A stretch of DNA of 27,450 nt from Succinatimonas sp. CAG:777 (GTDB lineage: Bacteria; Pseudomonadota; Gammaproteobacteria; Enterobacterales; Succinivibrionaceae), in assembly GCA_000431835.1 (NCBI GenBank), contig HF987904.1:1-27450 (forward strand). The letters are read 5' to 3'. Positions within the stretch are counted from its first letter, which is position 1; every line of letters begins with the position of its first letter. A model generated the notes under the pieces. The model was not told the origin of the DNA. It saw only the letters and a program-made list of their open reading frames with translations, and did not search any database. The translations under genes and the position numbers were made by a program. Positions 16,758 through 24,046 of the stretch are shown here, piece after piece.

Positions 16758-16780
16758 ACAGGCCGGTAAAACCGGCCTGT
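16758..16780 (-). promoter_or_regulatory. chvE-mmsA intercistronic hairpin (attenuator)
   Basis: A perfect 10-bp stem (ACAGGCCGGT/ACCGGCCTGT) with a 3-nt loop lies between the chvE stop and the mmsA start. On the minus strand three T and then GGAG follow at once, so the hairpin abuts the mmsA ribosome site. It would partly terminate transcription, protect the chvE mRNA 3' end, or limit mmsA translation. Confidence 0.75.
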
Positions 16781-16810
16781 ATCAAGGTTTAAAAATTAGT
16801 TTATTTCTAA

Positions 16811-17878
16811 TTATTTAACTTCCTTTTCAGTGTAGTAACCTGAATCGATCAGGACTTCCTTTAAGTTATCCTTGGTTACAACGATTGGTGAGCACAGGTA
16901 TGAAGGAATTACGCCTGTACCGTTGTTATAGGTCTTGGTATCGTTAACAGGAACTTCCTTGTTATCAACGATAGCATTTACCATCTTTACAACCTGATCA
17001 GCCAGAACACGGGTATCCTTGAATACTGACATGGTCTGCAGTCCACGCTTCATGTTCTTAACTGATGGCTTGTCACAGTCCTGACCTGTCAGGATTGGGA
17101 AATTGTCTGCTGTATAGCCTGATGCTGTCAGAGCATTGGTTACACCATTGGCAACAGAGTCATTTGATGACAGAACAACATCAAGCTTAACGCCGTCAGG
17201 ACCGTAGCCTACTGATGAAATTAAGTTCTCCATACGCTTCTGAGCTTCTTCAGTTGACCAGTTTAAGGTAGCTACCTGCTCTTTCTTGGTCTGGCCTGAC
17301 TTACATACAAGCTTGCCGCTGTCTAAGTATGGCTGAAGGATGTCCATGGCACCACCGAAGAAGAAGTTTACGTTGTTGTCATCGATAGAACCTGTGAACA
17401 GCTCGATATTCTTAGGGGTTGTTGCATCATCCTTTAACTTTAATGCATCTACAATGTAGTTACCCTGGATCTGTCCTACCTTGTAGTTATCAAAGGTTGC
17501 ATAGTATGAAATTGCCTTTGAATTCATAATCAGACGGTCATATGAAACAACAGGAATACCCTTGTCGATAGCACCCTGCAGAGCAGTTGTCAGTGCGCCT
17601 CCGTCAATAGGAGCCACAACCAAAACATCAACATCACCAGAAATCATATTCTCAATCTGGCTTACCTGTGTAGGGATATCGTTATCGCCTGCGTATAAAA
17701 GTTCAACCTTGTGACCTGCTGCCTGTAACTGAGCTTCCAGATTGTGACCATCCTGGTTCCAGCGCTGCAGTGACTGAGTAGGCATTGATACACCGATAGT
17801 AGCTGCATTTGCTGATGAGAAAGCTGTACATGCTAAAACTGCGCAGCATAATGTGGTCAGAGTTGTCTTAATTTTCAT
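16811..17878 (-). CDS. chvE: ChvE-type monosaccharide-binding protein
   Basis: The periplasmic receptor of the importer. The Sec signal peptide is MKIKTTLTTLCCAVLACTAF plus SSANA, and the mature part starts ATIGVSMPTQSLQRW. The body aligns from memory with Agrobacterium ChvE over most of its length: DGHNLEAQLQAAGHKVELLY, VVAPIDGGALTTALQGAIDK, SYDRLI, YYATFDNYKVG, DDNNVNFFFGGAMDILQPYL, GQDCDKPSVK, KTYNNGTGVIPSYL and the end VLIDSGYYTE. ChvE binds several aldoses (glucose, galactose, arabinose, xylose), so the ligand here remains open; the kinase fusion makes a pentose attractive. I start at ATG 17878, because GAGG lies 7 nt upstream and the signal peptide begins there. A 13-codon upstream extension would run across the palindrome and lacks support. 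Confidence 0.94.
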   Translation of the reverse strand: MKIKTTLTTLCCAVLACTAFSSANAATIGVSMPTQSLQRWNQDGHNLEAQLQAAGHKVELLYAGDNDIPTQVSQIENMISGDVDVLVVAPIDGGALTTALQGAIDKGIPVVSYDRLIMNSKAISYYATFDNYKVGQIQGNYIVDALKLKDDATTPKNIELFTGSIDDNNVNFFFGGAMDILQPYLDSGKLVCKSGQTKKEQVATLNWSTEEAQKRMENLISSVGYGPDGVKLDVVLSSNDSVANGVTNALTASGYTADNFPILTGQDCDKPSVKNMKRGLQTMSVFKDTRVLADQVVKMVNAIVDNKEVPVNDTKTYNNGTGVIPSYLCSPIVVTKDNLKEVLIDSGYYTEKEVK

Positions 17879-17904
17879 AGTAAACCTCATGTTTGATTTG
17901 CATT

Positions 17905-17927
17905 TGTGCACGTGCACATAAATTATA
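17905..17927 (-). promoter_or_regulatory. chvE promoter -10 box with an overlapping operator palindrome
   Basis: On the minus strand a perfect TATAAT (17922-17927) is followed 3 nt later by TGTGCACGTGCACA (17905-17918), a perfect 14-bp palindrome with a central CG, the form expected of a LacI-family operator. It would cover the transcription start. No good -35 hexamer stands 16-18 bp upstream, so an activator may be needed. Confidence 0.6.
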
Positions 17928-18090
17928 GTAGAGCTTTATTTTTTAAAAATCACGAAAATATTTTTTTTCATATACAAAAATGGGAAACACATCAAACTTT
18001 TGTTTAATTCATTGATTTTAAAACATTATTATTATTATTTTTGATAATTTGTAGAATTTTTGATTTAAAAATTTGGAATTTTTATATATT

Positions 18091-18104
18091 TGCAAACGCT
18101 TACG
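18091..18104. promoter_or_regulatory. GalR/LacI-like operator candidate
   Basis: TGCAAACGCTTACG matches the general LacI/GalR half-site pattern TGnAAnCGnTTnCA at all but the last fixed position. It lies about 175 bp upstream of the chvE TATAAT. It could serve as an auxiliary operator that loops with the palindrome at 17905-17918, or as a site for another LacI/PurR-type protein. Confidence 0.45.
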
Positions 18105-18251
18105 TAAATTGCACAACCGTAACGATAAACCCGCTCAACTTCAAATTTTATCTTTTTGATTTTTATAAAATTAGACATTTTTTTCAGTTATCACACAACA
18201 TGCTATATAGTGAATACTGTATATACCTTTGCGCTCAAACATTAGGTTAAT

Positions 18252-18295
18252 ATTGTGTAATACTTTTATAAAAATTGTGTAATATTTTCCACAAT
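18252..18295. repeat. direct ATTGTGTAATA repeats with inverted CACAAT
   Basis: ATTGTGTAATA occurs at 18252-18262 and 18274-18284, 22 bp apart, which is about two helical turns. The second copy forms an inverted repeat with CACAAT (18290-18295), giving ATTGTG-N10-CACAAT. This could be a dimeric regulator site. The spacing differs from the CRP consensus. Confidence 0.4.
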
Positions 18296-18464
18296 CAAAT
18301 CTATTTTGCTAGATTTATTATCTATTTTTGAAGAAAATTACGTTTGGCAAAATCCTGTGACAGGAGATCATCTGAGGCTTTTTTGAGCATCAGATGTTTA
18401 ATAGATCATACTTTTTACGGAAGAGATTTTAGATAAAGAAACAATGTAACCGTTTACTTAATTA

Positions 18465-19988
18465 TTACTTTTTTTTATCAAGTAGATTTTGGTTTTTACA
18501 ACCATCGTTGTTACCTAATTGACAGGCTAATTTGAAATATTTTAGAGCTAATTTTAAATCCTGCTTTACGCCCATGCTGTCTTTGTAGATGTAGCCTAGA
18601 AGGTTACATCCTAAGGCATTTTTGCCCTTACAAGAGATATCAAAGTACTCCCTAGCTTTCTTAAGATTTGGACTTATGCCTTGACCGAAGGTATACATAA
18701 TTCCCAAGTTAGCGCAGGCAAGTGAGTCATGGAAAGAACAACTTGTGTTAAAAAGTTTAAAAGCTTTAGTGTAATCGCGTTCAACACCTTCACCGTTTTG
18801 ATATACCGCACCTAGGTTGGTACAACCTTCAACTGAGCCTAAAGAACAACTCTTATCAAATAGATCATGGGCAGATTTAAAGTCTTCTTTTACCACTACA
18901 CCATTTATGTACAAGATACCTAAGCTTGAACAGGCATTGCCGTTATCCCCTGCACAGCTTAATTCATAGGACTTAAAAGCTTTCTTAAGATCTTTTTCAA
19001 CACCAAAACCTCGCTCATAGGCATATCCTAAATACAGACAGCCTTGAGGGTCATTCATTGAACAGCTTTTAGTCAGTAACTTTACAGCTTTTTTACCATC
19101 CATTTTAACGCTGATGCCTTTTTGGTACATCACACCTAAGTTAGCACAGCCTCTTGCATCATTTAAGGCACAGGACTTTTCAAACATGTCATGGCCGAAC
19201 TTGATGTCACGAGGCACTCCATTACCATTAGCATACATGTTACCTAAACTGGTACAGCCCTGACCATTATCTAAAAGACAGGCTTTTCTAAAATGCTCTG
19301 CTGCCTTTAGATAGGAAACATCCACGCCAATACCGGCATAATAAACAGTACCGATATTCGTACAGCCCTGCCCGTACTTTAAGTTACAGCCTTTAGTGTA
19401 AAGCTCTAGAGCTTTTTTAATACTCTGCTTTACAATGTCACCTTTTTCATACATTACACCAAGATAAGTGCAGGACTTACCGTCTTGACCTTTACAGCCT
19501 TTATCAAACGCATCTTTTGCTAAAGCATAACTGTGTCTTAAATCAGGTGACTTAATCTCAATTAAACCTAAATTGCCACAGGCCGGATAGTAACCGAAGT
19601 TACATGCCTTTTTATAGAATTCTTCAGCTGCTACAAAGTCAGTTTGAGCGGTATTTGGAATTACAAATTCTGAGGCGATTGACGAGCAGATCTTTCCATC
19701 TCCAAGAGTGCATGCTTTTAAGAATAACTGCTTTGACTTATCAGAGATTTTCTCAACACTGTTCCCCTTACTGTCTTTACCAGAAGCATAAGCTTTAGCT
19801 GCATTTACACAAGAAACAGCATCACCTGACAAACATTTAGCTTCAGCCTTCTCTGTCTCTGTTTTAAAACATCCTGTGAGTGTTACAGAGCAAAACAAGA
19901 TTGCAGATGTGATGGATAGAGCCTTTAATAGACGTTTACGACCTAAACGTTTATCTCCAAAAGTAGCGGTTATTTTTGGTGTATGCAT
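18465..19988 (-). CDS. Cys-rich Sel1-repeat lipoprotein (Hcp-like)
   Basis: A 507-residue secreted repeat protein. A basic N-terminus (about 20 residues) and a hydrophobic segment end at LTGC, so Cys40 is a probable lipidation site. The remainder is a row of about 35-residue Sel1-like alpha/alpha repeats, each with the pattern C-x7-C (for example CALNDARGC ANLGVMY and CSLGSVEGC TNLGAVY). I count 13 such Cys pairs. This matches the Helicobacter cysteine-rich protein (Hcp) architecture, in which each pair forms a disulphide, so oxidative folding outside the cytoplasm is expected. Such proteins are usually protein-interaction scaffolds; the partner is unknown. AAGG stands 7 nt before the ATG. 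It stands alone, divergent from the MFS gene, and shows no functional link to the sugar locus. Confidence 0.9.
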   Translation of the reverse strand: MHTPKITATFGDKRLGRKRLLKALSITSAILFCSVTLTGCFKTETEKAEAKCLSGDAVSCVNAAKAYASGKDSKGNSVEKISDKSKQLFLKACTLGDGKICSSIASEFVIPNTAQTDFVAAEEFYKKACNFGYYPACGNLGLIEIKSPDLRHSYALAKDAFDKGCKGQDGKSCTYLGVMYEKGDIVKQSIKKALELYTKGCNLKYGQGCTNIGTVYYAGIGVDVSYLKAAEHFRKACLLDNGQGCTSLGNMYANGNGVPRDIKFGHDMFEKSCALNDARGCANLGVMYQKGISVKMDGKKAVKLLTKSCSMNDPQGCLYLGYAYERGFGVEKDLKKAFKSYELSCAGDNGNACSSLGILYINGVVVKEDFKSAHDLFDKSCSLGSVEGCTNLGAVYQNGEGVERDYTKAFKLFNTSCSFHDSLACANLGIMYTFGQGISPNLKKAREYFDISCKGKNALGCNLLGYIYKDSMGVKQDLKLALKYFKLACQLGNNDGCKNQNLLDKKK

Positions 19989-20089
19989 ATGTGAACCTTA
20001 TATTATCTACTCTTATTATATGCAACTTGGATTTATTTTTCGAACACATGATTCATGCTTATGTATGAAAGTGAACTTAAAACAATAAT

Positions 20090-20095
20090 TATAAT
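20090..20095 (+). promoter_or_regulatory. possible -10 box for the MFS gene
   Basis: A perfect TATAAT lies in the divergent gap upstream of the MFS gene, but only a poor -35 (ATGAAA, 19 bp upstream) accompanies it. Use of it would give a leader of about 100 nt to the ATG at 20200. Confidence 0.3.
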
Positions 20096-20199
20096 TTGGT
20101 AAAACCTTACAAGGATCCCCATAAACTCATTTGAAAAGATCAATCTTTATGGGAGCATGGTATATTAGGCTGAACAAAAACAATACTCGAGTAGTTACG

Positions 20200-21396
20200 A
20201 TGTACGAAAACTCCAAAAGAGCCGGAAAATTGTCTTTTATGCTCACAGGTATAGGTATGGCTCCATGGGCTGCCATCATGCCTTACGTCAAAGACCGCTT
20301 AGCCTTAGATGAAATTTATTATGCACAGCTTTTACTATCCTTTGGTATCGGAGCTGTAATAGGTATGCCCTTAGCAGGGATTATTTGCAAAAGATTTGGC
20401 GTTAAAAATGTAATTGTCTTGGCTTTATTTCTACTGTTTTTAACAGTACTGGCAATAAGTAGCCCATCTATTGCCTACGTTCCTGCTATTGTGGCAGTAA
20501 CTTTATGGGGATTTTTAATAGGAATTTTAGAGGTTGCTAACAACATCTATGGTACTTTCTTTGAAGATCTGACAAAGCAACATCTACTCTCAGGATTTCA
20601 GGCCTATTCAACAATAGGTTGCATCTTTTCAGCAATTATTTATCCAGTACTTTTGCCTTTTAATCTTTCTCCTTTTAGAGTTTCAATTTTAATAACTGTC
20701 CCTTGCCTCTTACTTATTCTCTTCTGCCATAAATATCTTATAAACACGCATGGGCAGAGATCGGATGACAAATCTAAGAGTACCATTTCAACAGATAACA
20801 CTGTTGTCTGTTTTCAAGAGAACTTTACAAAATTTCATATTGTAATGGCTGGTATTGCTTGCTTATTGATGTTCTTATGTGAAGGTATGATCTATGATTG
20901 GAGTGGCGTCTATCTTAATGCTAAGTGCAATGTAAGCTTAGAGATTGCAGCTATAGGTTATGCTATCTTCCAGTTAGCTGTTGCCATCATGAGATTATTA
21001 GGAGACAGACTAGTATCAAAAATCGGTGGTATAAAACTTCTTTGTACAGGAAGCATCGTAGCTTTTATAACACTGCAATTTATCGCCTTTCATCATGAAG
21101 CTATTGTTGTAATTACCTCATTTGCAATTGCAGGTCTTGCTTTAGGCAATGTGGTTCCTGTTATTATCTCGACGGTAGCTAAAAACTGTGGCAAGAATAA
21201 ATCTGTAGCAATCTCAACTGTGGGCACTATAGGTTACTCAGGAGTTCTTATAGGTCCTGCTCTTTTAGGTCTATTAGCAGACAGATTTGGACTTGAAATG
21301 ATCTTCTCATTTGTGGGTGTATTAACTTTAGTGATGTGTGCGCTATGTTGGTATATTCTAAGTGCGAATAGTAAACGAATGGTTACAGATAATTAA
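20200..21396 (+). CDS. MFS transporter (YbjJ-like)
   Basis: A 12-helix major facilitator of about 398 residues. TM1 begins right after MYENSKRAGKLSFMLTGIG. The loop between TM2 and TM3 carries GIICKRFGVKNVIVL, a version of the MFS signature G-x3-D/K-R-x-G-x-R/K. The second half repeats it as MRLLGDRLVSKIGGIKLL, and GLLADRFGLEMIF follows near the end. Overall form and spacing recall E. coli YbjJ and other putative sugar or drug exporters of the same subfamily; the substrate is unknown. The start is uncertain: I prefer ATG 20200, immediately before TM1. An in-frame ATG at 20149 and TTG at 20131 would add 17 or 23 polar residues, and none of the three has a good ribosome site. Confidence 0.85.
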   Translation: MYENSKRAGKLSFMLTGIGMAPWAAIMPYVKDRLALDEIYYAQLLLSFGIGAVIGMPLAGIICKRFGVKNVIVLALFLLFLTVLAISSPSIAYVPAIVAVTLWGFLIGILEVANNIYGTFFEDLTKQHLLSGFQAYSTIGCIFSAIIYPVLLPFNLSPFRVSILITVPCLLLILFCHKYLINTHGQRSDDKSKSTISTDNTVVCFQENFTKFHIVMAGIACLLMFLCEGMIYDWSGVYLNAKCNVSLEIAAIGYAIFQLAVAIMRLLGDRLVSKIGGIKLLCTGSIVAFITLQFIAFHHEAIVVITSFAIAGLALGNVVPVIISTVAKNCGKNKSVAISTVGTIGYSGVLIGPALLGLLADRFGLEMIFSFVGVLTLVMCALCWYILSANSKRMVTDN

Positions 21397-21417
21397 TTAT
21401 CTTTCATATTGAATTAC

Positions 21418-21440
21418 TGGCATAAAATGCCAATGATTTT
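21418..21440 (+). terminator. probable terminator of the MFS gene
   Basis: TGGCAT and ATGCCA form a 6-bp stem with a 3-nt loop, followed after four bases by a T5 run, 21 nt past the MFS stop. The rest of the gap to 21678 is AT-rich and shows nothing else. Confidence 0.55.
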
Positions 21441-21678
21441 TCTTATGTAAAAAGTTCATAGATTAAACTCTCATCATTGTTTTTTTTATACTTTGAACAA
21501 TAATGAAGTTAGTATTCTTGAACAATTTTCTTAATGATAAATTTATGTTTGTAAACACAGATAAGTCTAGTTTTACACTTTAACTTGAGTCTAGCTTAAA
21601 GGCTATCAATACCTGTTCGTTACTATTTCATTCAGGTCTAAGAGCTTTTTTAATCACTTAGATGAGTGTGTTTTATCA

Positions 21679-22308
21679 TCAAAAGATCTGAGTATCAGTC
21701 TTTTTCTTCTCTTTGTATGGGAAGGTCTGTTCGTACCTCTCAAAAGTCCCAGGTTCTTTATCTGCTACGAAATACTCATCAGGATCTTTGTATGTACATG
21801 AAGATGCGTTCAAGTAATTTTTATCAAATTCCTTTATCAAAAAGTAGGGAACGATCTTATCGTTGGTCTCTGCAAAGGCATATCTTACATTTCTTGATGA
21901 GGCTAGCGAAAATCCAAATTTCTTGTAGTAGTCTATCGAACCACATGCTAATAGCACCTTTACGCCTTGCCCTTCTGCCTTATTAAGAGCTACATTTAAA
22001 AGATACTTTCCATAACCTTGCTTTTGGTATTTTGGATGGATTGAGAAAGGCCCAAAGGTATGAACCTCTCTGTAACTGCCATCTTCGAGTTTTACCTTGG
22101 CTTTTGCGAACATCACATGACCAATGATATTGCCATCAAGTTCTAAGACTAAAGACAGCTCTTTTATGAAGTTGTTTGAGTCTCGGAATTTATGTAAAAC
22201 GTAATGCTCTTTGCAACCAGGTAAATAAACATTGAAAAAGGCTTCTCGTGTATGCTCTTCTACTACTCTGTAATCTTCTTTACTCTCAACTCTTACTTGT
22301 AACATCAT
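21679..22308 (-). CDS. GNAT-family N-acetyltransferase (YhbS-like)
   Basis: A 209-residue cytoplasmic acetyl-CoA-dependent acyltransferase. The order is an N-terminal beta/alpha part (RVESKEDYRVVEEHTREAF), the central strand IIGHVMFAKAKV, strand FGPFSIHPKYQKQGYGKYLL with the acetyl-CoA pyrophosphate loop Q-K-Q-G-Y-G-K, and VKVLLACGSIDYYKKFGF, the common GNAT C-terminal YYxKFGF motif. A C-terminal extension of about 60 residues ends in a basic KEKKK tail. This matches the COG3153 (YhbS) group, whose members acetylate small molecules or RNA/proteins in various species; the acceptor cannot be predicted. AGG lies about 6 nt before the start, and two consecutive ATG codons are available. The TetR gene lies 81 nt upstream on the same strand, so the two may be cotranscribed. 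Confidence 0.9.
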   Translation of the reverse strand: MMLQVRVESKEDYRVVEEHTREAFFNVYLPGCKEHYVLHKFRDSNNFIKELSLVLELDGNIIGHVMFAKAKVKLEDGSYREVHTFGPFSIHPKYQKQGYGKYLLNVALNKAEGQGVKVLLACGSIDYYKKFGFSLASSRNVRYAFAETNDKIVPYFLIKEFDKNYLNASSCTYKDPDEYFVADKEPGTFERYEQTFPYKEKKKTDTQIF

Positions 22309-22389
22309 AATTACCTATAAACAAATGAAGAAAGATAATTATCTTGGATCGCTAAAATTTCTAGATTTTGCATTGCGACATTAACCTAT

Positions 22390-22992
22390 CTAGGTAAGTG
22401 ATCTTTTGATATCCAACGTTACAGTTACAAGAGCTCTTTCAAATTGCTGTTTGACATCTTCCTTGTTGGAAGCCAAATCATATAAAGAGTAATACATAAA
22501 CAGCACTGAATAGAACCTTGAGGCCTCTGCATAAGGTTCTTTTATCTTTAAAGATTTAAAGATGTCACTTACATATGACACAGGACCTGATGATAAATAT
22601 TGAGCATAAAGTCCTCTCATTTTCTCTGATTTATATTGCTCTATAGTTAATATTTTTCTAAAGGATGAAGCAAAGTCATCTTCAGTCCAATACCTGAACA
22701 TCTCTAAAGAGAATCTAAACACATTCTCTAAAGAGACCTTTTGATAAGCATTAGGAGTTTTATCTAGACTCTGTGCAGGGACATTATTCACATCAGACTT
22801 TTCTTTATCGTTTTGTTCCATCTTTGACAAGATAGCATCAAAGATAGCTTGTTTACTTTCAAAGTGTCTGTATAGAGCTCCTTTTGTAATCGATAGAGCA
22901 TCTGCAATCTGACTTGTAGATACCGCATCAAAGCCACTTTGAGCGAATAAATGTAAAGCTGTTTTTAGGATTTTACCTTTTGTTGAGGTCAT
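22390..22992 (-). CDS. TetR/AcrR-family regulator
   Basis: A 200-residue repressor-type protein. The N-terminal helix-turn-helix is canonical: ILKTALHLFAQSGFDAVSTSQIADALSITKGALYRHFESK at about residues 8-47, split here as IADALSITKGALYRHF for the recognition part. The variable C-terminal ligand domain has no recognisable ligand signature. I choose ATG 22992, which starts MTSTKGKIL as in most TetR proteins; the 29 upstream codons would run through the operator and lack support. A perfect 20-bp palindrome just upstream overlaps its own promoter, so autorepression is likely. It may also control the GNAT gene downstream. No efflux pump is adjacent. Confidence 0.93.
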   Translation of the reverse strand: MTSTKGKILKTALHLFAQSGFDAVSTSQIADALSITKGALYRHFESKQAIFDAILSKMEQNDKEKSDVNNVPAQSLDKTPNAYQKVSLENVFRFSLEMFRYWTEDDFASSFRKILTIEQYKSEKMRGLYAQYLSSGPVSYVSDIFKSLKIKEPYAEASRFYSVLFMYYSLYDLASNKEDVKQQFERALVTVTLDIKRSLT

Positions 22993-23022
22993 AGTAGTCT
23001 TAATACAATCTTGTAACCGAAC

Positions 23023-23060
23023 GTTTACTAATATTAGTAAACTTTTGTTTACTTTGTCAA
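23023..23060 (-). promoter_or_regulatory. TetR-gene promoter with 20-bp operator palindrome
   Basis: GTTTACTAATATTAGTAAAC (23023-23042) is a perfect 20-bp palindrome. On the minus strand a perfect TTGACA (23055-23060) lies upstream, and a -10-like TAATAT falls inside the palindrome at 18-bp spacing. A further half site GTTTAC lies at 23047-23052. Binding here would block RNA polymerase, which is typical TetR autoregulation. Confidence 0.8.
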
Positions 23061-23062
23061 GT

Positions 23063-23090
23063 AAAAAAAGATCTGGCATGAAACCAGATC
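23063..23090 (-). terminator. terminator of the DUF285 gene
   Basis: On the minus strand GATCTGG pairs with CCAGATC across a 7-nt loop and is followed by T7. It ends 2 nt before the TTGACA of the TetR promoter, so the two transcription units are packed closely. Confidence 0.9.
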
Positions 23091-23140
23091 AAAAAAATCC
23101 AAAATAACTACAGAGGATAAAATGTTAATTCTTAAGCTAT

Positions 23141-24046
23141 CTACCTTCTTATAAGGAGATCAAATTCATCTTGCTCAATTAGGCCTTTTTCTAACAAGTC
23201 CTTTAATCTTTTTACTTTAGGATCATTAAGATCTATGGTCTCATCCTCTACAGAATGTGCTTTAGCTGGTTCATATCTTTCTGTTTGAGCGTCAGTTGTG
23301 TCACCTAGTAAGGATTCAGTTGAAGGTTCAGCTGTCTTTCTGTCTATGGCTTTACTTACAGTTGAGGCCAGATCTTGAGTTTTATCCACAAGATCTTTTG
23401 CAAAGCGAGCAATACCGTCATTGTCTAGAACGCTGTTTAACTGATGGTCAAGGCTCTCTTGAGCTGCCAGTTTTTCTAAATCAGGATCGATGCCACAAGC
23501 AAGATCAGGATCTACATAAACAATTGGTGTTCCATAGTACATACCTACCACATCTTCTACATGCTCTACATTCCATGCAGGCTTATCTTTAAAGTACCTT
23601 GCATACATAAACATAAAGCGCATGGTCTTTACTTTTGAGACATTCCAGCTATCAAGATTCTGACTGAAAGCTGCAGCGTCATAGAACATTGACGACATAT
23701 TCTCAACAGAGGATACATTCCATTTATCTAAAGGTTGATTGAACGAAGAGGCAAACTGGAACATACCGCGCATGTTCTTTACTTTAGAGACATTCCATGA
23801 ATTTAATGGCTCGTTAAAATTCTTTGCGTAACAGAACATATAGCTCATATCAGTTACGTTAGATACATCCCAGGTTTCTATGCCATCAAAGAAGAATCTT
23901 GACTGATCTCCTCCCCTTAAGGTTGGTTCAAACAAATGACTCATGTCGGTGATTTTAGAAGTATCAATATCAGCTAATTCGATTTCCTCATTTAAAATGA
24001 GTTTTCTCAGATCTTGCTTAGTTTTTGGACGATATTTCTTTCTCAT
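23141..24046 (-). CDS. DUF285 (BspA-like) repeat protein with C-terminal SHOCT domain
   Basis: A 301-residue protein without signal peptide or membrane segment. Residues 1-40 form the usual DUF285 lead-in (YRPKTKQDLRKLILNEEIEL, DIDTSKITDMSHLF). Five repeats follow, starting at residues 59, 84, 109, 134 and 158 (WDVSNV, WNVSKV, WNVSSV, WNVSKV, WNVEHV), almost exactly 25 residues apart and each containing an M-x2-MF core. A polar linker (about 180-272) leads to DPKVKRLKDLLEKGLIEQDE FDLLIRR (274-301), which fits the SHOCT short C-terminal domain. DUF285 repeats are leucine-rich-repeat-like and are known mainly from surface or cytosolic proteins of mycoplasmas and gut bacteria; SHOCT is thought to mediate oligomerisation or anchoring. 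The function is unknown. It forms its own transcription unit ending at the terminator at 23063-23090. Confidence 0.85.
   Translation of the reverse strand: MRKKYRPKTKQDLRKLILNEEIELADIDTSKITDMSHLFEPTLRGGDQSRFFFDGIETWDVSNVTDMSYMFCYAKNFNEPLNSWNVSKVKNMRGMFQFASSFNQPLDKWNVSSVENMSSMFYDAAAFSQNLDSWNVSKVKTMRFMFMYARYFKDKPAWNVEHVEDVVGMYYGTPIVYVDPDLACGIDPDLEKLAAQESLDHQLNSVLDNDGIARFAKDLVDKTQDLASTVSKAIDRKTAEPSTESLLGDTTDAQTERYEPAKAHSVEDETIDLNDPKVKRLKDLLEKGLIEQDEFDLLIRR

Larger units (their letters stand above)
17928..18464. other. long AT-rich gap upstream of chvE
   Basis: This stretch of about 540 bases holds no credible gene. It contains a LacI/GalR-like site (18091-18104), a pair of direct repeats with an inverted partner (18252-18295), and a hairpin with arms CATCTGA/TCAGATG (18369-18396). 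The hairpin lies about 70 nt beyond the stop of the Sel1 gene and lacks a T tract on the minus strand. Long A/T runs fill the rest. An unannotated small RNA is possible but unsupported. Confidence 0.5.

Noticed and set aside
13934..17878. Naming the ABC genes xylFGH
   Set aside because: The binding protein matches ChvE throughout, and the ATPase carries GVYPYGSYEGDIIFD of the MmsA/GguA subfamily, so the multiple-monosaccharide class is the better name.
18041..18250. A 69-codon open frame on the plus strand
   Set aside because: It lies in AT-rich DNA, has no ribosome site and an Ile/Phe/Tyr/Cys-rich composition, and crosses the operator-like site; probably chance.
18274..18295. CRP-binding site
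   Set aside because: ATTGTG-N10-CACAAT looks CRP-like, but the distance between TGTG and CACA is 10 rather than 8 bases, and the inner T/A contact positions are missing.
21666..21986. Plus-strand open frame opposite the GNAT gene
   Set aside because: The GNAT frame on the minus strand has clear family motifs; the opposite frame has none and is a shadow.
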